Below, piece after piece: positions 47,253-56,755 of a stretch of DNA of 64,000 nt. The notes beneath the pieces were generated by a model. The model was not told the DNA's origin and searched no databases. It saw only the letters and a list, made by a program, of their open reading frames with translations. This stretch comes from Sulfitobacter albidus. GTDB lineage: Bacteria; Pseudomonadota; Alphaproteobacteria; Rhodobacterales; Rhodobacteraceae. The DNA lies in NCBI RefSeq assembly GCF_018200035.1, contig NZ_CP073581.1, positions 2,290,501-2,354,500 on the forward strand, given 5' to 3'. A program made the translations under genes and the position numbers. Numbering within the stretch: position 1 is the first letter of the stretch; each line of letters opens with the position of its first letter.

Positions 47253-48191
47253 ATGAGCAACCGTCTGCCCCCTTTGACCGCCCTGCGGGCCTTTGACGCC
47301 GCCGCGCGGCATATGTCGTTCGCCAAAGCGGCGGCGGAGTTGAATGTGACGCCCGCCGCCCTGTCGTTTCAGATCAAATCCCTTGAGGAGCATCTGGGCG
47401 CGCCGCTGTTCCGCCGCCTGAACCGCGCGGTTGAGCTGACGGAGGCGGGCAGCGCACTGGCGCAGGGGGCGGCGGAGGGGTTTCAGACGTTGGCAACCGC
47501 GTGGCGGGCGGCGCAGCGCACACAGGATACGCAGACGCTGACGGTGACGGCGGGGCCTGCCTTCACCGCGAAATGGCTGGCGCCGCGCCTCTTTGAGTTC
47601 GCGCAGGCGCACCCGGAGATTGAGCTGCGCTTTGCCGCGTCGCTGCACCGGATGGATTTCGGGCGCGACAATGTAGACGTGGCAATCCGGTTCGGGCGCG
47701 GCAGCGATCCGGGCTTGTACGTGATGCCGCTGGCGGAAGAATGGATCATGCCGGTGATGACGCCCGAGCTGGCCGCGCGCTATCCCACGCCGGAGGCGCT
47801 GCGCGACGCGCCGATCATCTTTGACGATTCGATCAGTTTTCTGGATCCGCCGGTGGATTGGGGCGCGTGGTTTGCCGCGATGGGCGTTGATTTTGCGCCG
47901 GTGACCGGGCCGCGATTCAGCCAGGCGGATCACGCCATTGATGCGGCCCTTGCGGGCGTGGGCGTGGTGCTGGGACGGCGCGCGCTGGTGGTCAAGGATC
48001 TGGACGACGGGCGGCTGGTGGCGCCCTTTCCCACCGCGCTGCTGACCGGCGCGCGATTTCGGTATCTGTGCCCTGAGGGGCAAGAGACCAGGCCACAGAT
48101 CGCGGCCTTTCGCGATTGGATCCTGCGCGAGATTGACAAGACGGCGCATATCACCGACGCCCTGACGCTGATCCCCGCCGCGACGGAGTAG
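47253..48191 (+). CDS. LysR-family transcriptional regulator, GcvA-like
   Basis: A 312-residue LysR protein. The N-terminal helix-turn-helix reads LRAFDAAARHMSFAKAAAELNVTPAALSFQIKSLEEHLG. The effector-binding domain follows, with the GcvA-type pattern LPRLFEFAQAHPEIELRFAAS and DVAIRFGRGSDPGL. Targets are unknown; the divergent small protein gene at 47141 is a candidate. I chose the ATG at 47253 over the TTG at 47247. A DMT transporter gene begins 4 bases after its stop. Confidence 0.88.
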   Translation: MSNRLPPLTALRAFDAAARHMSFAKAAAELNVTPAALSFQIKSLEEHLGAPLFRRLNRAVELTEAGSALAQGAAEGFQTLATAWRAAQRTQDTQTLTVTAGPAFTAKWLAPRLFEFAQAHPEIELRFAASLHRMDFGRDNVDVAIRFGRGSDPGLYVMPLAEEWIMPVMTPELAARYPTPEALRDAPIIFDDSISFLDPPVDWGAWFAAMGVDFAPVTGPRFSQADHAIDAALAGVGVVLGRRALVVKDLDDGRLVAPFPTALLTGARFRYLCPEGQETRPQIAAFRDWILREIDKTAHITDALTLIPAATE

Positions 48192-48195
48192 CGAA

Positions 48196-49056
48196 TTGAA
48201 ACGTGCCACCGCCATCGGATTTATCGCCGTGCTGCTTTGGGCGCTGCTGGCGCTGTTCACCGTAGGCTCCGCCCCGGTGCCGCCACTGCTGCTGAATGCG
48301 ATGAGTTTCGGGATCGGGGGTGTGGTCGGCCTGATCTGGGCGGCGGTCACGGGGTCGTGGGGGCAAATGGCGCGGGTGCCGCTGCGGGTCTATGTCTTTG
48401 GCACGCTGGGGCTTTTTGCCTATCATTTACTGTATTTCTCGGCCCTGCGGCTGGCGCCCCCGGCGGAGGCCGGGTTGATCGCCTATCTCTGGCCGTTGCT
48501 GATCGTCGTCTTCTCGGGCCTGCTGCCGTCCGAGCGGTTGCGCGCGGGGCATGTGATCGGCGCGGTGCTGGGGTTTGCGGGCGCCGCCTTGATCATCGCG
48601 CGCGGCGGTCTGGGGCTGAGCGCGCAGGCGCTGCCGGGCTACGGGCTGGCGCTGCTGGCGGCGTTCACCTGGGCCAGCTATTCGGTGCTGTCGCGGCTGG
48701 TGGGCGACGCGCCTACGGCCAGTGTCACCGTGTTCTGTCTGGGTACGGCCGCGCTATCGCTGCCGCTGCATTTCGCGTTTGAGGAGACGGTGCTGCCCGC
48801 CACGACGCTGGGCTGGACCTCTGTTGCCGGTCTGGGCCTCGGCCCGGTGGGGCTCGCGTTCTATGTCTGGGATATCGGCTGTAAGCGCGGTGATATTCAG
48901 CTGCTCGGCACGTCGTCCTACGCCGCGCCCTTGTTGTCCACGCTGGCCTTGATCGCGGCCGGGGTGGCCACCCCCAGCATGACACTGCTGTGGGCGGCGC
49001 TGTTGATTACTGGCGGGGCGGTCATCGCCGCGCGGGCCAGCGGATCGCGGGGGTGA
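48196..49056 (+). CDS. DMT superfamily transporter, EamA type
   Basis: A 286-residue inner-membrane transporter with about ten helices in two EamA repeats, starting AIGFIAVLLWALLALFTVGSAP. The second repeat begins YGLALLAAFTWASYSVLSRL. It resembles the aromatic amino acid exporter YddG group in length and start. The start is TTG, 5 bases after the LysR stop, so it may be co-transcribed with LysR and controlled by it. Confidence 0.85.
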   Translation: MKRATAIGFIAVLLWALLALFTVGSAPVPPLLLNAMSFGIGGVVGLIWAAVTGSWGQMARVPLRVYVFGTLGLFAYHLLYFSALRLAPPAEAGLIAYLWPLLIVVFSGLLPSERLRAGHVIGAVLGFAGAALIIARGGLGLSAQALPGYGLALLAAFTWASYSVLSRLVGDAPTASVTVFCLGTAALSLPLHFAFEETVLPATTLGWTSVAGLGLGPVGLAFYVWDIGCKRGDIQLLGTSSYAAPLLSTLALIAAGVATPSMTLLWAALLITGGAVIAARASGSRG

Positions 49057-49221
49057 TCAGCGCGACAGGCGCGTGATCTCTTCCTTCAGCCGCATCTTTT
49101 GTTTCTTCATCGTGGCAACTTCCAACCCGTCTACGCCGGGTGCGCGCTGCGCGGCCTCAATCGCCTCATCCATGTCATGATGTTTTTTCTTCAACGCCTC
49201 AAGGTGACTGTTCATTGTCAT
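49057..49221 (-). CDS. DUF465 (YdcH-like) small protein
   Basis: A 54-residue helical protein, start MTMNSHLEALKKKHHDMDEA, that continues through VATMKKQKMRLKEEITRLSR. The KKQKMRLKEEI run is the DUF465 signature seen also at 1011-1235. A GGAGG site lies just upstream of the ATG at 49221. It is divergent in orientation from nothing close: its stop abuts the EamA stop, and it is preceded by a 110-base gap. Confidence 0.8.
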   Translation of the reverse strand: MTMNSHLEALKKKHHDMDEAIEAAQRAPGVDGLEVATMKKQKMRLKEEITRLSR

Positions 49222-49320
49222 ACGTCCTCCATTTGTTGTGTTTAGACCTCTAGTGAAGCACGACCTTTCCGCAAAGTCACGCCGCCCCGCAGCATAACGC
49301 GCGCGGTGGTAAACAATCGC

Positions 49321-49335
49321 TTAACGGCTGCCTAG
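49321..49335. promoter_or_regulatory. CtrA-like sequence, weak third copy
   Basis: TTAACGGCTGCCTAG overlaps the stop codon of the TrmN6-like gene and lies 100 bases upstream of the DUF465 start. It differs from the sites at 30476 and 43919 at three to four positions. Confidence 0.2.
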
Positions 49336-50069
49336 AATTCCAGCGCGGCGCCTTCGCGCAGGGCCGCGCGTACGGGCGCGGTATAGCGGTCACCGTCGGT
49401 GTGGCTGTCGCCCTCGTGCAGGATCAGCGCGGGATGCAGGCGGAAATCGCCGCGCCCCGATTTGCGCGCGCGCAGGATGATCCGGTGCGGGGCGCGGCCC
49501 GTGCGCGCCGCGATGGGCAACACTTCGATACTGCCCATGTCATGCGGCAGGGCGCGGATCAGATCGGGCAGACGCTCGGCCCGGTGGATGAAATGCATCA
49601 GCCCCTTCGGCGCGAGGCGCCGCGCCGCAACCTCGACCCACAAGCGCAGCGGCGTCCGCTCGTCAAAGGCGGCCTCTTTGGCGCTGTCTTGGCCGGGCAC
49701 GGAGGCGCTGCGCGACCAATAGGGCGGGTTGGCGATGACGTGGTCGAATTGGCGCTGGCGGATGCAGAGCGGCAGATCGGCCAGATCGGCCTCGACCACC
49801 TCAAGCGCGGCACAGTTGCGGCGGGCAAGATCGGCGTAGAGCGGCTCCCGCTCCACCCCGGTGAGGGTCAGCCCCGGTATGCGCGCGTTGAGGCACACGA
49901 TGGCGGCCCCTGCCCCGCAGCCAAGCTCCAGCACGCGCTGACCCGCGCGCGCGTCAACGCTCGCCTGCAACAGCACCGGATCGATGCCCGCGCGGTAGCC
50001 CTTGCGCGGCTGGATCAGGCGCACGCGCCCCCCAAGGAAATCATCGACGGTGACGTCAGCCGCGCTCAC
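49332..50069 (-). CDS. TrmN6-like SAM-dependent methyltransferase
   Basis: A 245-residue class I methyltransferase. Motif I is VLELGCGAGAAIVCL and the catalytic N-P-P-Y motif is in HVIANPPYWSRS, which marks N6-adenine methylation; the family includes TrmN6, which modifies A37 of tRNA-Val. The N-terminal FLGGRVRLIQPRKGYRAGIDPVLL is a family hallmark. The start is GTG, overlapping the DUF2007 stop by 4 bases. Confidence 0.88.
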   Translation of the reverse strand: MSAADVTVDDFLGGRVRLIQPRKGYRAGIDPVLLQASVDARAGQRVLELGCGAGAAIVCLNARIPGLTLTGVEREPLYADLARRNCAALEVVEADLADLPLCIRQRQFDHVIANPPYWSRSASVPGQDSAKEAAFDERTPLRLWVEVAARRLAPKGLMHFIHRAERLPDLIRALPHDMGSIEVLPIAARTGRAPHRIILRARKSGRGDFRLHPALILHEGDSHTDGDRYTAPVRAALREGAALEF

Positions 50070-50281
50070 AATCCCAGCGGGATCTCGTTGTCGTGCATGA
50101 CGCGCTGTGCCGCGTCCAGATCATCCGTGCGCACCATCAGACGGCGCGGAAAAATCCCGATGCCCCCTTCGAGGATGCTCATATTTACGTCCATCTGAAA
50201 GCAAGCTATATCCTCGCCTTCAAGCAGGGCCGAGGCGAAAGCGATAATGGTCGGATCGGTGCTGCGCAGAAGTTCTTTCAT
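50066..50281 (-). CDS. DUF2007 domain protein
   Basis: A 71-residue protein starting MKELLRSTDPTIIAFASALLEGEDI and ending VRTDDLDAAQRVMHDNEIP, the ferredoxin-like pattern of DUF2007 putative signal-transducing proteins. Biochemical role unknown. It overlaps the methyltransferase start by 4 bases and is divergent from the polyprenyl synthase gene, 54 bases away. Confidence 0.85.
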   Translation of the reverse strand: MKELLRSTDPTIIAFASALLEGEDIACFQMDVNMSILEGGIGIFPRRLMVRTDDLDAAQRVMHDNEIPLGL

Positions 50282-50335
50282 GCCCGTGAAATACGCCGTG
50301 GACGCGCTATTGTCGAGGCGCAGAGGAGGGGCCGC

Positions 50336-51333
50336 ATGAGCCTTGAGACGATCCAGAAACCGCACGACCGTCTGGCCGAGGCCCTGGCCGAGGATATGGC
50401 GGCGGTCAACGCGCTGATCCGCGAGCGGATGGCGTCGGAGCACGCGCCGCGTATCCCGCAGGTCACCGCGCATCTGGTCGAGGCGGGCGGCAAGCGATTG
50501 CGCCCGATGCTGACGCTGGCGGCGGCGCGCATGTGTGGCTACGCCGGGCCCTTTCACGTGCATCTGGCCGCGACGGTGGAGTTCATCCACACCGCGACGC
50601 TGCTGCACGATGATGTGGTGGACGAAAGCGAACAGCGCCGTGGGCGGCCCACGGCGAACCTGCTGTGGGACAATCAATCGTCGGTGCTGGTGGGGGATTA
50701 TCTGTTTGCCCGGGCGTTCCAGCTGATGACCGAACCCGGATCTATGCCGGTGATGCGGATCCTGTCGAATGCCGCCGCCACGATTGCGGAGGGCGAAGTG
50801 CTGCAACTGACCGCCGCGCGCAATCTGGCGACGGATGAAGCCGTGTATCTACAGGTGGTGCGCGGCAAGACGGCGGCGCTGTTTTCTGCGGCGACCGAAG
50901 TGGGCGGCGTGATCGCCGATGCGCCCGAGACGCATGTGCGCGCGCTGTTCGACTACGGTGATGCGTTGGGGATTGCGTTTCAGATCGTGGATGATCTGCT
51001 GGACTATCGCGGCGACACCAGTGCGACCGGCAAGAACATCGGCGACGATTTCCGCGAGCGCAAGCTGACGCTGCCGGTGATCAAGGCGGTAGCACAGGCC
51101 GACGCCGAAGAGCGCGCGTTCTGGGTGCGCACGATTGAAAAGGGTCGCCAAGAGGACGGTGATCTGGCGCATGCGCTGGCGCTGATGGCGAAATACGGCA
51201 CGCTGGAGGCGACCGAACGGGACGCGCGCGGGCATGCGGCGCGCGCAGTGGCAGCCCTTGCCCCCTGCCCGATCATCCGATCAAGGACATGCTGCGCGAT
51301 CTGGCAGACTACGTCGTCAGCCGCATCACCTGA
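50336..51333 (+). CDS. Polyprenyl diphosphate synthase (octaprenyl type), frameshifted at the C-terminus
   Basis: A trans-prenyltransferase that builds the side chain of ubiquinone. The two aspartate-rich motifs are present: LLHDDVVDESEQRRG (first) and FQIVDDLLDYRG (second), and the GGKRLRPML region. Near the end the frame slips at the C run 51261-51265 (five C, six needed). With one more base the protein finishes LPDHPIKDMLRDLADYVVSRIT at 51333, 332 residues, the normal family end. As read it continues out of frame to 51364. The ATG follows AGGAGG. Confidence 0.87.
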
Positions 51334-51336
51334 ACG

Positions 51337-51696
51337 CTACTGCCGGTTGACGCGGACCGTATAGGCGCCGTGTTGCTTGGCGGTATAGACGTTCTGGAAG
51401 GTCAGGCTGTTGCCATTTGCCTGCACGACCCCGCGTGAGCCCAGAGAGCATTTGTACTCCACCTGCCCCTTGCGTTCGCGCAGGGTGCATTCGTTGACGC
51501 GGCCGTCTTCGGACGGGAGTTGCCACGCAACCGAGCACGCGCTGATGGTCATGGCGGTCCCGCCGTTGATGGAGCCCTGCATGGTCCCGCGCCATGTCCC
51601 GTCGAAATAGCCGCAGTTGACCGCCGCGGCGGCGGGGCTTGCCAAGGCCGTGATCGCGAACGCAATGGCGCCAAGGGTCAATTCATATCGCTGCAT
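51337..51696 (-). CDS. Hypothetical exported protein
   Basis: A 119-residue protein with a clear signal peptide (about 1-24, ending SPAAAAV). The mature part is beta-rich with cysteines at NCGYFDG, ISACSVAWQ, NECTLRERK and YKCSLGS, suggesting one or two disulfides in the periplasm. No family recognised. It follows an AGGAGG site. It converges with the polyprenyl synthase gene (3-base gap) and is downstream of ispE. Confidence 0.65.
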   Translation of the reverse strand: MQRYELTLGAIAFAITALASPAAAAVNCGYFDGTWRGTMQGSINGGTAMTISACSVAWQLPSEDGRVNECTLRERKGQVEYKCSLGSRGVVQANGNSLTFQNVYTAKQHGAYTVRVNRQ

Positions 51697-51746
51697 GGGT
51701 CGCCTCCTGTGGGAATATGCCCCCACCCTGCACGACTTTGGGCGGA

Positions 51747-52541
51747 TCACCCAGACAAAACCTCCCCCGCTGCAATCCACCAATCGGGATGCGCCTTTTG
51801 CAGGCGGTGGGCATGGGCCTCGGCCCCCGTCTCAAACAGCGCAAAGCACGTGGCGCCCGAGCCTGACATGCGCGCGAAGGGGGCGCCTTCCAACGCCCCA
51901 AGCGTTTGCGCGATTTGCGGGGCAAGCGCCTGCGCGGGGGGGGCAAGATCGTTGCGCTGCGCGCCCAGCCAATCGATGAAACCCGCAAAATCGGCGCCCA
52001 CCGGCAAATCCCCCATCGGCGGATTGTCCTTACGCGCGAGCCCGGTGAATACCGGCCCCGTAGGCACATGCGCGCCGGAATTGACCAGGAGGATCTGCAT
52101 CGGCGGCAGGGCGGGTGCGGGGGTAAGGGCCTCTCCGATACCCTGCATGCGCTGGGGCGCGGGCGAGAGGCAAACCGGCACGTCCGCGCCAAGGCTCAGC
52201 GCGTGTTCGCCCGCCCCGAGGTGGCGCAGCACCGCCGCCGCATCCGAAGAACCACCGCCGATGCCAGCCCCGTGCGGCAGGTTTTTCTGCAATCGGATAT
52301 GCCCGGTCCAGCCCGCCGCCTGCGCCGCGCGCCACACGAGGTTTCCGGCATCGGTCGGCACGCCATCGGCAAACGGCCCCTCGACTGTGATGCGCATCCG
52401 CGCGCCGGGGGTAAGCCAGAGCCTGTCGCCGATGTCGGCAAACACCACCAGACTGTCGAGCAGGTGGTAGCCGTCCGCGCGTTGGCCGGTGATGTGCAGG
52501 GTAAGGTTGACCTTTGCGGGCGCAAAGACCTCAGCCGTCAT
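51747..52541 (-). CDS. ispE: 4-diphosphocytidyl-2-C-methyl-D-erythritol kinase
   Basis: A 264-residue GHMP kinase of the MEP isoprenoid pathway, phosphorylating CDP-ME. Motifs: APAKVNLTLHITGQRADGYH at the start, the ATP loop LPHGAGIGGGSSDAAAVLRHL, and the C-terminal RMSGSGATCFALF. It supplies precursors for the polyprenyl synthase encoded next door on the other strand. Its start overlaps the end of the TPR gene by 11 bases, an unusual but coupled arrangement. Confidence 0.94.
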   Translation of the reverse strand: MTAEVFAPAKVNLTLHITGQRADGYHLLDSLVVFADIGDRLWLTPGARMRITVEGPFADGVPTDAGNLVWRAAQAAGWTGHIRLQKNLPHGAGIGGGSSDAAAVLRHLGAGEHALSLGADVPVCLSPAPQRMQGIGEALTPAPALPPMQILLVNSGAHVPTGPVFTGLARKDNPPMGDLPVGADFAGFIDWLGAQRNDLAPPAQALAPQIAQTLGALEGAPFARMSGSGATCFALFETGAEAHAHRLQKAHPDWWIAAGEVLSG

Positions 52542-54243
52542 TGGCGACCTGTTGCAGGGGCGGCGCGCCTTCTTCCTCAAGCACCTTGTCGAGGCCGACT
52601 TCGATCTTGCGGCGGATACGCTCCGGCTCCGCTTCGGTGTCGGTGCCGCCGAAATCAATGAACGAAAGTGCACGTTGCCACTGGAACATCGCCTCACGCT
52701 CGCGGCCCACGGCCCAGTAAACATCGCCCAGGTGGTCGTTGACCACCGGATCGACGGCCTCAAGCTCCACCGCGCGTTCCATCTGCACGACCGCTTCGTC
52801 GTAGCGGCCAAGGCGGTAGTAGACCCAGCCAAGGCTGTCGACGATGTATCCGCTGTCGGGGCTGGCGGCGACGGCGCGTTCGATCATATCGAGCGCCTCG
52901 TCGAGTTTGCGTTGCTCTTCGACCAGCGAATAGCCGAGATAGTTGAGCACCTGCGGCTGATCGGGGTTGATGGCGAGGGCCGCGCGAAAATCCTCTTCGG
53001 CGGCGACGGTATCGTCGCTGCGTGACTTGGCGATGCCGCGCGAGAAGTACAGGAACCAGCGGCGGTCATCCTCCGGGTCGCTCAGCGACAGGGCGGTGTC
53101 ATAGGCAGCGACAGCCTGCGCGAATTTATCCTGCCCGCGCAGGGTATCGCCGAGGGTTGAATGCACCACGGCCAGATCGCCGTGGGTGCGCGTCAGTTGT
53201 TCCAGCACCTCGATCGCCTGATCGGAGCGGTCCAGCCGCCGCAGGGCCGCCGCGCGCCCCAGCTCGGCCACGTGAAAGGCCGGATCGTCGGCATCCACCG
53301 CGCGGTATTCGGCGATGGCAAGCTCGTATTGCTCAAGCGTTTCCAGCAGATCGGCGGCGAGCAGCAGCGCATCGACGTGATCGGGGCGCAGGTGCCGGGC
53401 GATGCGGGCATAAAGCAGGGTGTAGTATTCGGACGCCTGTTCGGCGCGTAGAAGGGCGGCGAAGGTATAGAACACTTCGGCCAGACCGGCGCGGGCAGTG
53501 GGCGCGTGGGTGAAGGGCAGCGTTTCCCCGGCCTCAAGCGACAGTTTCAGGGCGTCAAGTTCGGGATCCGAGGAGGTGCCGAAGTTATCCGTGATCTCGC
53601 GCAGGCCGGCGTCATTGCGACCAAGTTGCGACAGGATCTCGACATGGGCGATGACGCCGCGCCGGGTCCGCGCGGCGCCGCCGACCTCCCCGCTTTCAAA
53701 CAGCGCCTCCGCCGCGTCATAGCGGCCCAGCGTCGCCAGCGCGAGCGCCTTGTGATAGGCGACGATGCCCTGCATGCCGGAATCCTGGCTGATCGCGTCA
53801 AAGGCCGCGAGCGCCTCTTCGGGGCGGTCGTCCCCGATCAGGGACCACGCGCGTACCAGTCCGTCGACCCAAGGGCTGATCCCCTCGTCGAGCACTTCAC
53901 GCTCGGCCAGGCGGGCATAATTGCCCTCGTCCACCAACCCGGCGGTGATCACCATGCGCGCAGATTGGCTGGTCTGGCCCGCCGCCACGATCTGGCGCGC
54001 GAGCGGCAGTGCCTGTTGCACGCGACCCATCGCAAGGCGCGCGAGGGCCGCGCTTTCCATCAGTTCGACATTGCCGGGATCGCGGGCCAGCGCCGCGCTG
54101 TAGTAATCGGCGGCAGTGGCGTAATCGTGCTGCACCGCCGCGCTGCGCCCGGCGAGATAGGAGCCCGCAAGTGAATTGGCCTGCGCGGCCCCCGCCAACC
54201 CAAGGGCCATCACACATACAGTCTGGAGAAGTTTTTGCATCAC
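52531..54243 (-). CDS. Tetratricopeptide-repeat protein, exported
   Basis: A 570-residue protein with a signal peptide (about 1-22, ending GAAQA). It is then mostly TPR helices (for example AATAADYYSAALARDPGNVEL near 40-70, ALAINPDQPQVLNYLGYSL, IVDSLGWVYYRLGRYDEAV and VVNDHLGDVYWAVGREREAM). TPRs mediate protein contacts. The context (ispE, ETF-QO) does not point to a partner. It is widely conserved in Rhodobacterales upstream of ispE. Confidence 0.85.
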   Translation of the reverse strand: MMQKLLQTVCVMALGLAGAAQANSLAGSYLAGRSAAVQHDYATAADYYSAALARDPGNVELMESAALARLAMGRVQQALPLARQIVAAGQTSQSARMVITAGLVDEGNYARLAEREVLDEGISPWVDGLVRAWSLIGDDRPEEALAAFDAISQDSGMQGIVAYHKALALATLGRYDAAEALFESGEVGGAARTRRGVIAHVEILSQLGRNDAGLREITDNFGTSSDPELDALKLSLEAGETLPFTHAPTARAGLAEVFYTFAALLRAEQASEYYTLLYARIARHLRPDHVDALLLAADLLETLEQYELAIAEYRAVDADDPAFHVAELGRAAALRRLDRSDQAIEVLEQLTRTHGDLAVVHSTLGDTLRGQDKFAQAVAAYDTALSLSDPEDDRRWFLYFSRGIAKSRSDDTVAAEEDFRAALAINPDQPQVLNYLGYSLVEEQRKLDEALDMIERAVAASPDSGYIVDSLGWVYYRLGRYDEAVVQMERAVELEAVDPVVNDHLGDVYWAVGREREAMFQWQRALSFIDFGGTDTEAEPERIRRKIEVGLDKVLEEEGAPPLQQVANDG

Positions 54244-54339
54244 TCGGGCCTCTTGTTAATCGCCCTCAACGCTAACAGCTTTGCGCCTTGGCGCAATGGC
54301 AGCCCCCCGCCAAAATCGGCGGGAGACTGCTACAATTGA

Positions 54340-55992
54340 TCACATATTCGGGTAGTTCGGCCCGTCGCCACCCTGCGGTGTTGTCCAGACGATGTTCTGG
54401 CTGGGATCCTTGATGTCGCAGGTCTTGCAGTGCACGCAGTTCTGGAAGTTGATGACAAAACGCGGGTCTTTGCCCTCTTCGGTCACAAATTCATAAACGC
54501 CCGCCGGGCAGTAGCGCGCCGAGGGGCCCGCGTATTTGGGCAGGTTCACGTTCACCGGCACATCCGCATCCTTGAGCGTCAGGTGCGCGGGCTGCGATTC
54601 CTCGTGGTTGGTGAAGGAGAACGCCACGTTGGTCAGGCGGTCAAAGGACAGCTTGCCGTCGGGTTTGGGATATTTGATTTCCTTGTGCTTGGACGCGGGT
54701 TCGGTCGCGTCGGCGTCAGATTTGCCGTGGTGCATCGTGCCGAGGATCGAGAAGTTGAACAGCTCGTTGCTCCACATGTCGATCCCGCCGATGGCGAGCG
54801 AGGCCGTGAGGCCGAATTTCGACCACAGCGGTTTGACGTTGCGCACCTTCCACAGATCCTTGCCGATGGCGCCCTCGCGCACTTCGGTCTCGTAGTCGGG
54901 CAGCTCGTCGCCCGAGCGGCCGTCCTGAATGGCGGCATAGGCGGCTTCGGCCGCGGCCTTGCCCGACAGCATCGCGTTGTGGTTGCCCTTGATGCGCGGC
55001 ACGTTGACCATGCCCACCGAACAGCCCAGCAGCGCCACGCCGGGTGCGACCATCTTGGGCATCGACTGATAGCCGCCTTCGGTGATCGCCCGCGCGCCAT
55101 AAGCCACGCGTTTGCCGCCCTCAAGCAGCTCTGCCACCATAGGGTGATGTTTGAACTGCTGGAATTCCATGTAGGGGAAGACATGCGGGTTCTTGTAGCC
55201 CAGATGCACCACAAAACCGACGTAGACCTGATTGTTTTCAAGGTGGTAGATGAAGGATCCGCCGCCCGCTTTCTTGTCCAGCGGCCAACCCATCGTGTGG
55301 GTGACGGAGCCTTCCTTGTGCTTGGCGGGATCAATTTCCCAGATCTCTTTCATGCCAAGGCCGTATTTCTGCGGCTCCTTGCCCTTGTCGAGCTCGTATT
55401 TCGCGATCACCTGTTTGGACAGCGATCCGCGCACGCCTTCTGAGAGGAACACGTATTTGCCGTGCAGCTCCATGCCGACTTCGGTGTTCTCACCAATGCT
55501 GCCGTCCGCTTCGAGGCCGAATACGCCAGCCACGACGCCTTTGACCTCGCCCTTGTCGCCGTAGACCAGTTCGGAGCAGGCCATGCCGGGGAAGATCTCG
55601 ACGCCCAATTCTTCGGCCTGTTCGGCCATCCAGCGGCAGACGTTGCCCATCGACACGATATAATTGCCGTGATTGTTCATCAGGCGCGGCATCGGCAGAT
55701 TGGGGATGCGCAGCTGGCCCTGTTCGCCCAGCGCATAGAATTTATCTTCGGTCACGGGCACGTTCAGCGGCGCGCCTTTTTCCTTCCAATCGGGGATCAG
55801 CGCGTCGAGGCCGCAGGGATCAAGCACCGCACCGGAGAGGATATGCGCGCCCACTTCGGAACCTTTCTCGAGCACGACGACGTTGCAGTCGGGATCGAGC
55901 TGCTTGAGCCGGATCGCTGCAGACAGGCCCGCAGGCCCCGCCCCGACGATCACCACGTCATATTCCATCGCTTCGCGTTCGACCTCGGCCAT
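54340..55992 (-). CDS. Electron-transfer flavoprotein-ubiquinone oxidoreductase
   Basis: A 550-residue inner-membrane-associated enzyme that passes electrons from ETF, reduced by acyl-CoA and other dehydrogenases, to ubiquinone. The N-terminal FAD motif is VVIVGAGPAGLSAAIRL. The C-terminal cluster holds the [4Fe-4S] cysteines, with CPAG and NCVHCKTCDIKDP; ubiquinone-contact segments GWPLDKKAGGGSFIYH are typical. The ATG at 55992 starts the family N-terminus MAEVEREAMEYDVVIVGAG. It is monocistronic. Confidence 0.96.
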   Translation of the reverse strand: MAEVEREAMEYDVVIVGAGPAGLSAAIRLKQLDPDCNVVVLEKGSEVGAHILSGAVLDPCGLDALIPDWKEKGAPLNVPVTEDKFYALGEQGQLRIPNLPMPRLMNNHGNYIVSMGNVCRWMAEQAEELGVEIFPGMACSELVYGDKGEVKGVVAGVFGLEADGSIGENTEVGMELHGKYVFLSEGVRGSLSKQVIAKYELDKGKEPQKYGLGMKEIWEIDPAKHKEGSVTHTMGWPLDKKAGGGSFIYHLENNQVYVGFVVHLGYKNPHVFPYMEFQQFKHHPMVAELLEGGKRVAYGARAITEGGYQSMPKMVAPGVALLGCSVGMVNVPRIKGNHNAMLSGKAAAEAAYAAIQDGRSGDELPDYETEVREGAIGKDLWKVRNVKPLWSKFGLTASLAIGGIDMWSNELFNFSILGTMHHGKSDADATEPASKHKEIKYPKPDGKLSFDRLTNVAFSFTNHEESQPAHLTLKDADVPVNVNLPKYAGPSARYCPAGVYEFVTEEGKDPRFVINFQNCVHCKTCDIKDPSQNIVWTTPQGGDGPNYPNM

Positions 55993-56114
55993 CCTTGGCG
56001 CTCCCTTCGCAAGAAAATCCTTTGCAGTGAGGTAGTGGAGCGGCGGGCGCAATGCAATTGGAACGGGGCGTTAAAATCGTCGCAGCTTGGCGCAAATGCT
56101 CCTAAATCGTGCAG

Positions 56115-56732
56115 TCACCCGCGCGAGAGGCGGATAAACCAGCCGCCCATCGCGCAGGTCCATGCGACACTGACGATGCCCAGCGCACGCTCGAACGCGC
56201 CGTCATAGGCGGTGCCTATCATGAAGAACACGGGCGCGCCGACCGCCCAGAGGCCCGAGGCTAGCCAGCTGCCGCGCGCCAGCCCCGGCGCGGCCTCGCG
56301 CAAAGCAAGGGCCGAAGCGGCAAAGCCGGCGACATAGGCGGCCCCCATGGCGTAGACGACGTAGATGTGGATCACGATGCCGTCGTTGTCGCCGTCGCCG
56401 TATTCATTGCGCGCGCCGATCACGATGACGCAAAGTGCTATGAACATCTGCGCAAGGATGGCCCCGCTCCAGCCACGTGCGCCGGGGTGAAGATGCGCAA
56501 GCCCCAGCCCCAGCGCCATGGCGGCGGCGGCATAGGCATAAAGCGTGACGTCCTGAATGATTTCGTACCGGCCCGCGGCCAGATCGCTGACGGTATCGGC
56601 GACCCAATCGTGCCCCGGCACCACGGCGGACGCTACGATATTGCCAACGACCAGCGTCAGCGCCCCGAGGATTGCGAGCGCCCCGAGAAAGCGCATCAGA
56701 CCGGGCGCTGCGGGGGGAGAGACATCGGACAT
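56115..56732 (-). CDS. DUF998 family membrane protein
   Basis: A 205-residue inner-membrane protein with about six helices. The DUF998 signature is in GHDWVADTVSDLAAGRYEIIQD near the first loop and ARNEYGDGDNDGIVIHIYVVYAMG later. Its function is unknown. It is downstream of soxR on the same strand with a 24-base gap, so it may be co-transcribed with it. Confidence 0.8.
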   Translation of the reverse strand: MSDVSPPAAPGLMRFLGALAILGALTLVVGNIVASAVVPGHDWVADTVSDLAAGRYEIIQDVTLYAYAAAAMALGLGLAHLHPGARGWSGAILAQMFIALCVIVIGARNEYGDGDNDGIVIHIYVVYAMGAAYVAGFAASALALREAAPGLARGSWLASGLWAVGAPVFFMIGTAYDGAFERALGIVSVAWTCAMGGWFIRLSRG

Positions 56733-56755
56733 GGCAGACCAATGCCCGGGCGGCG

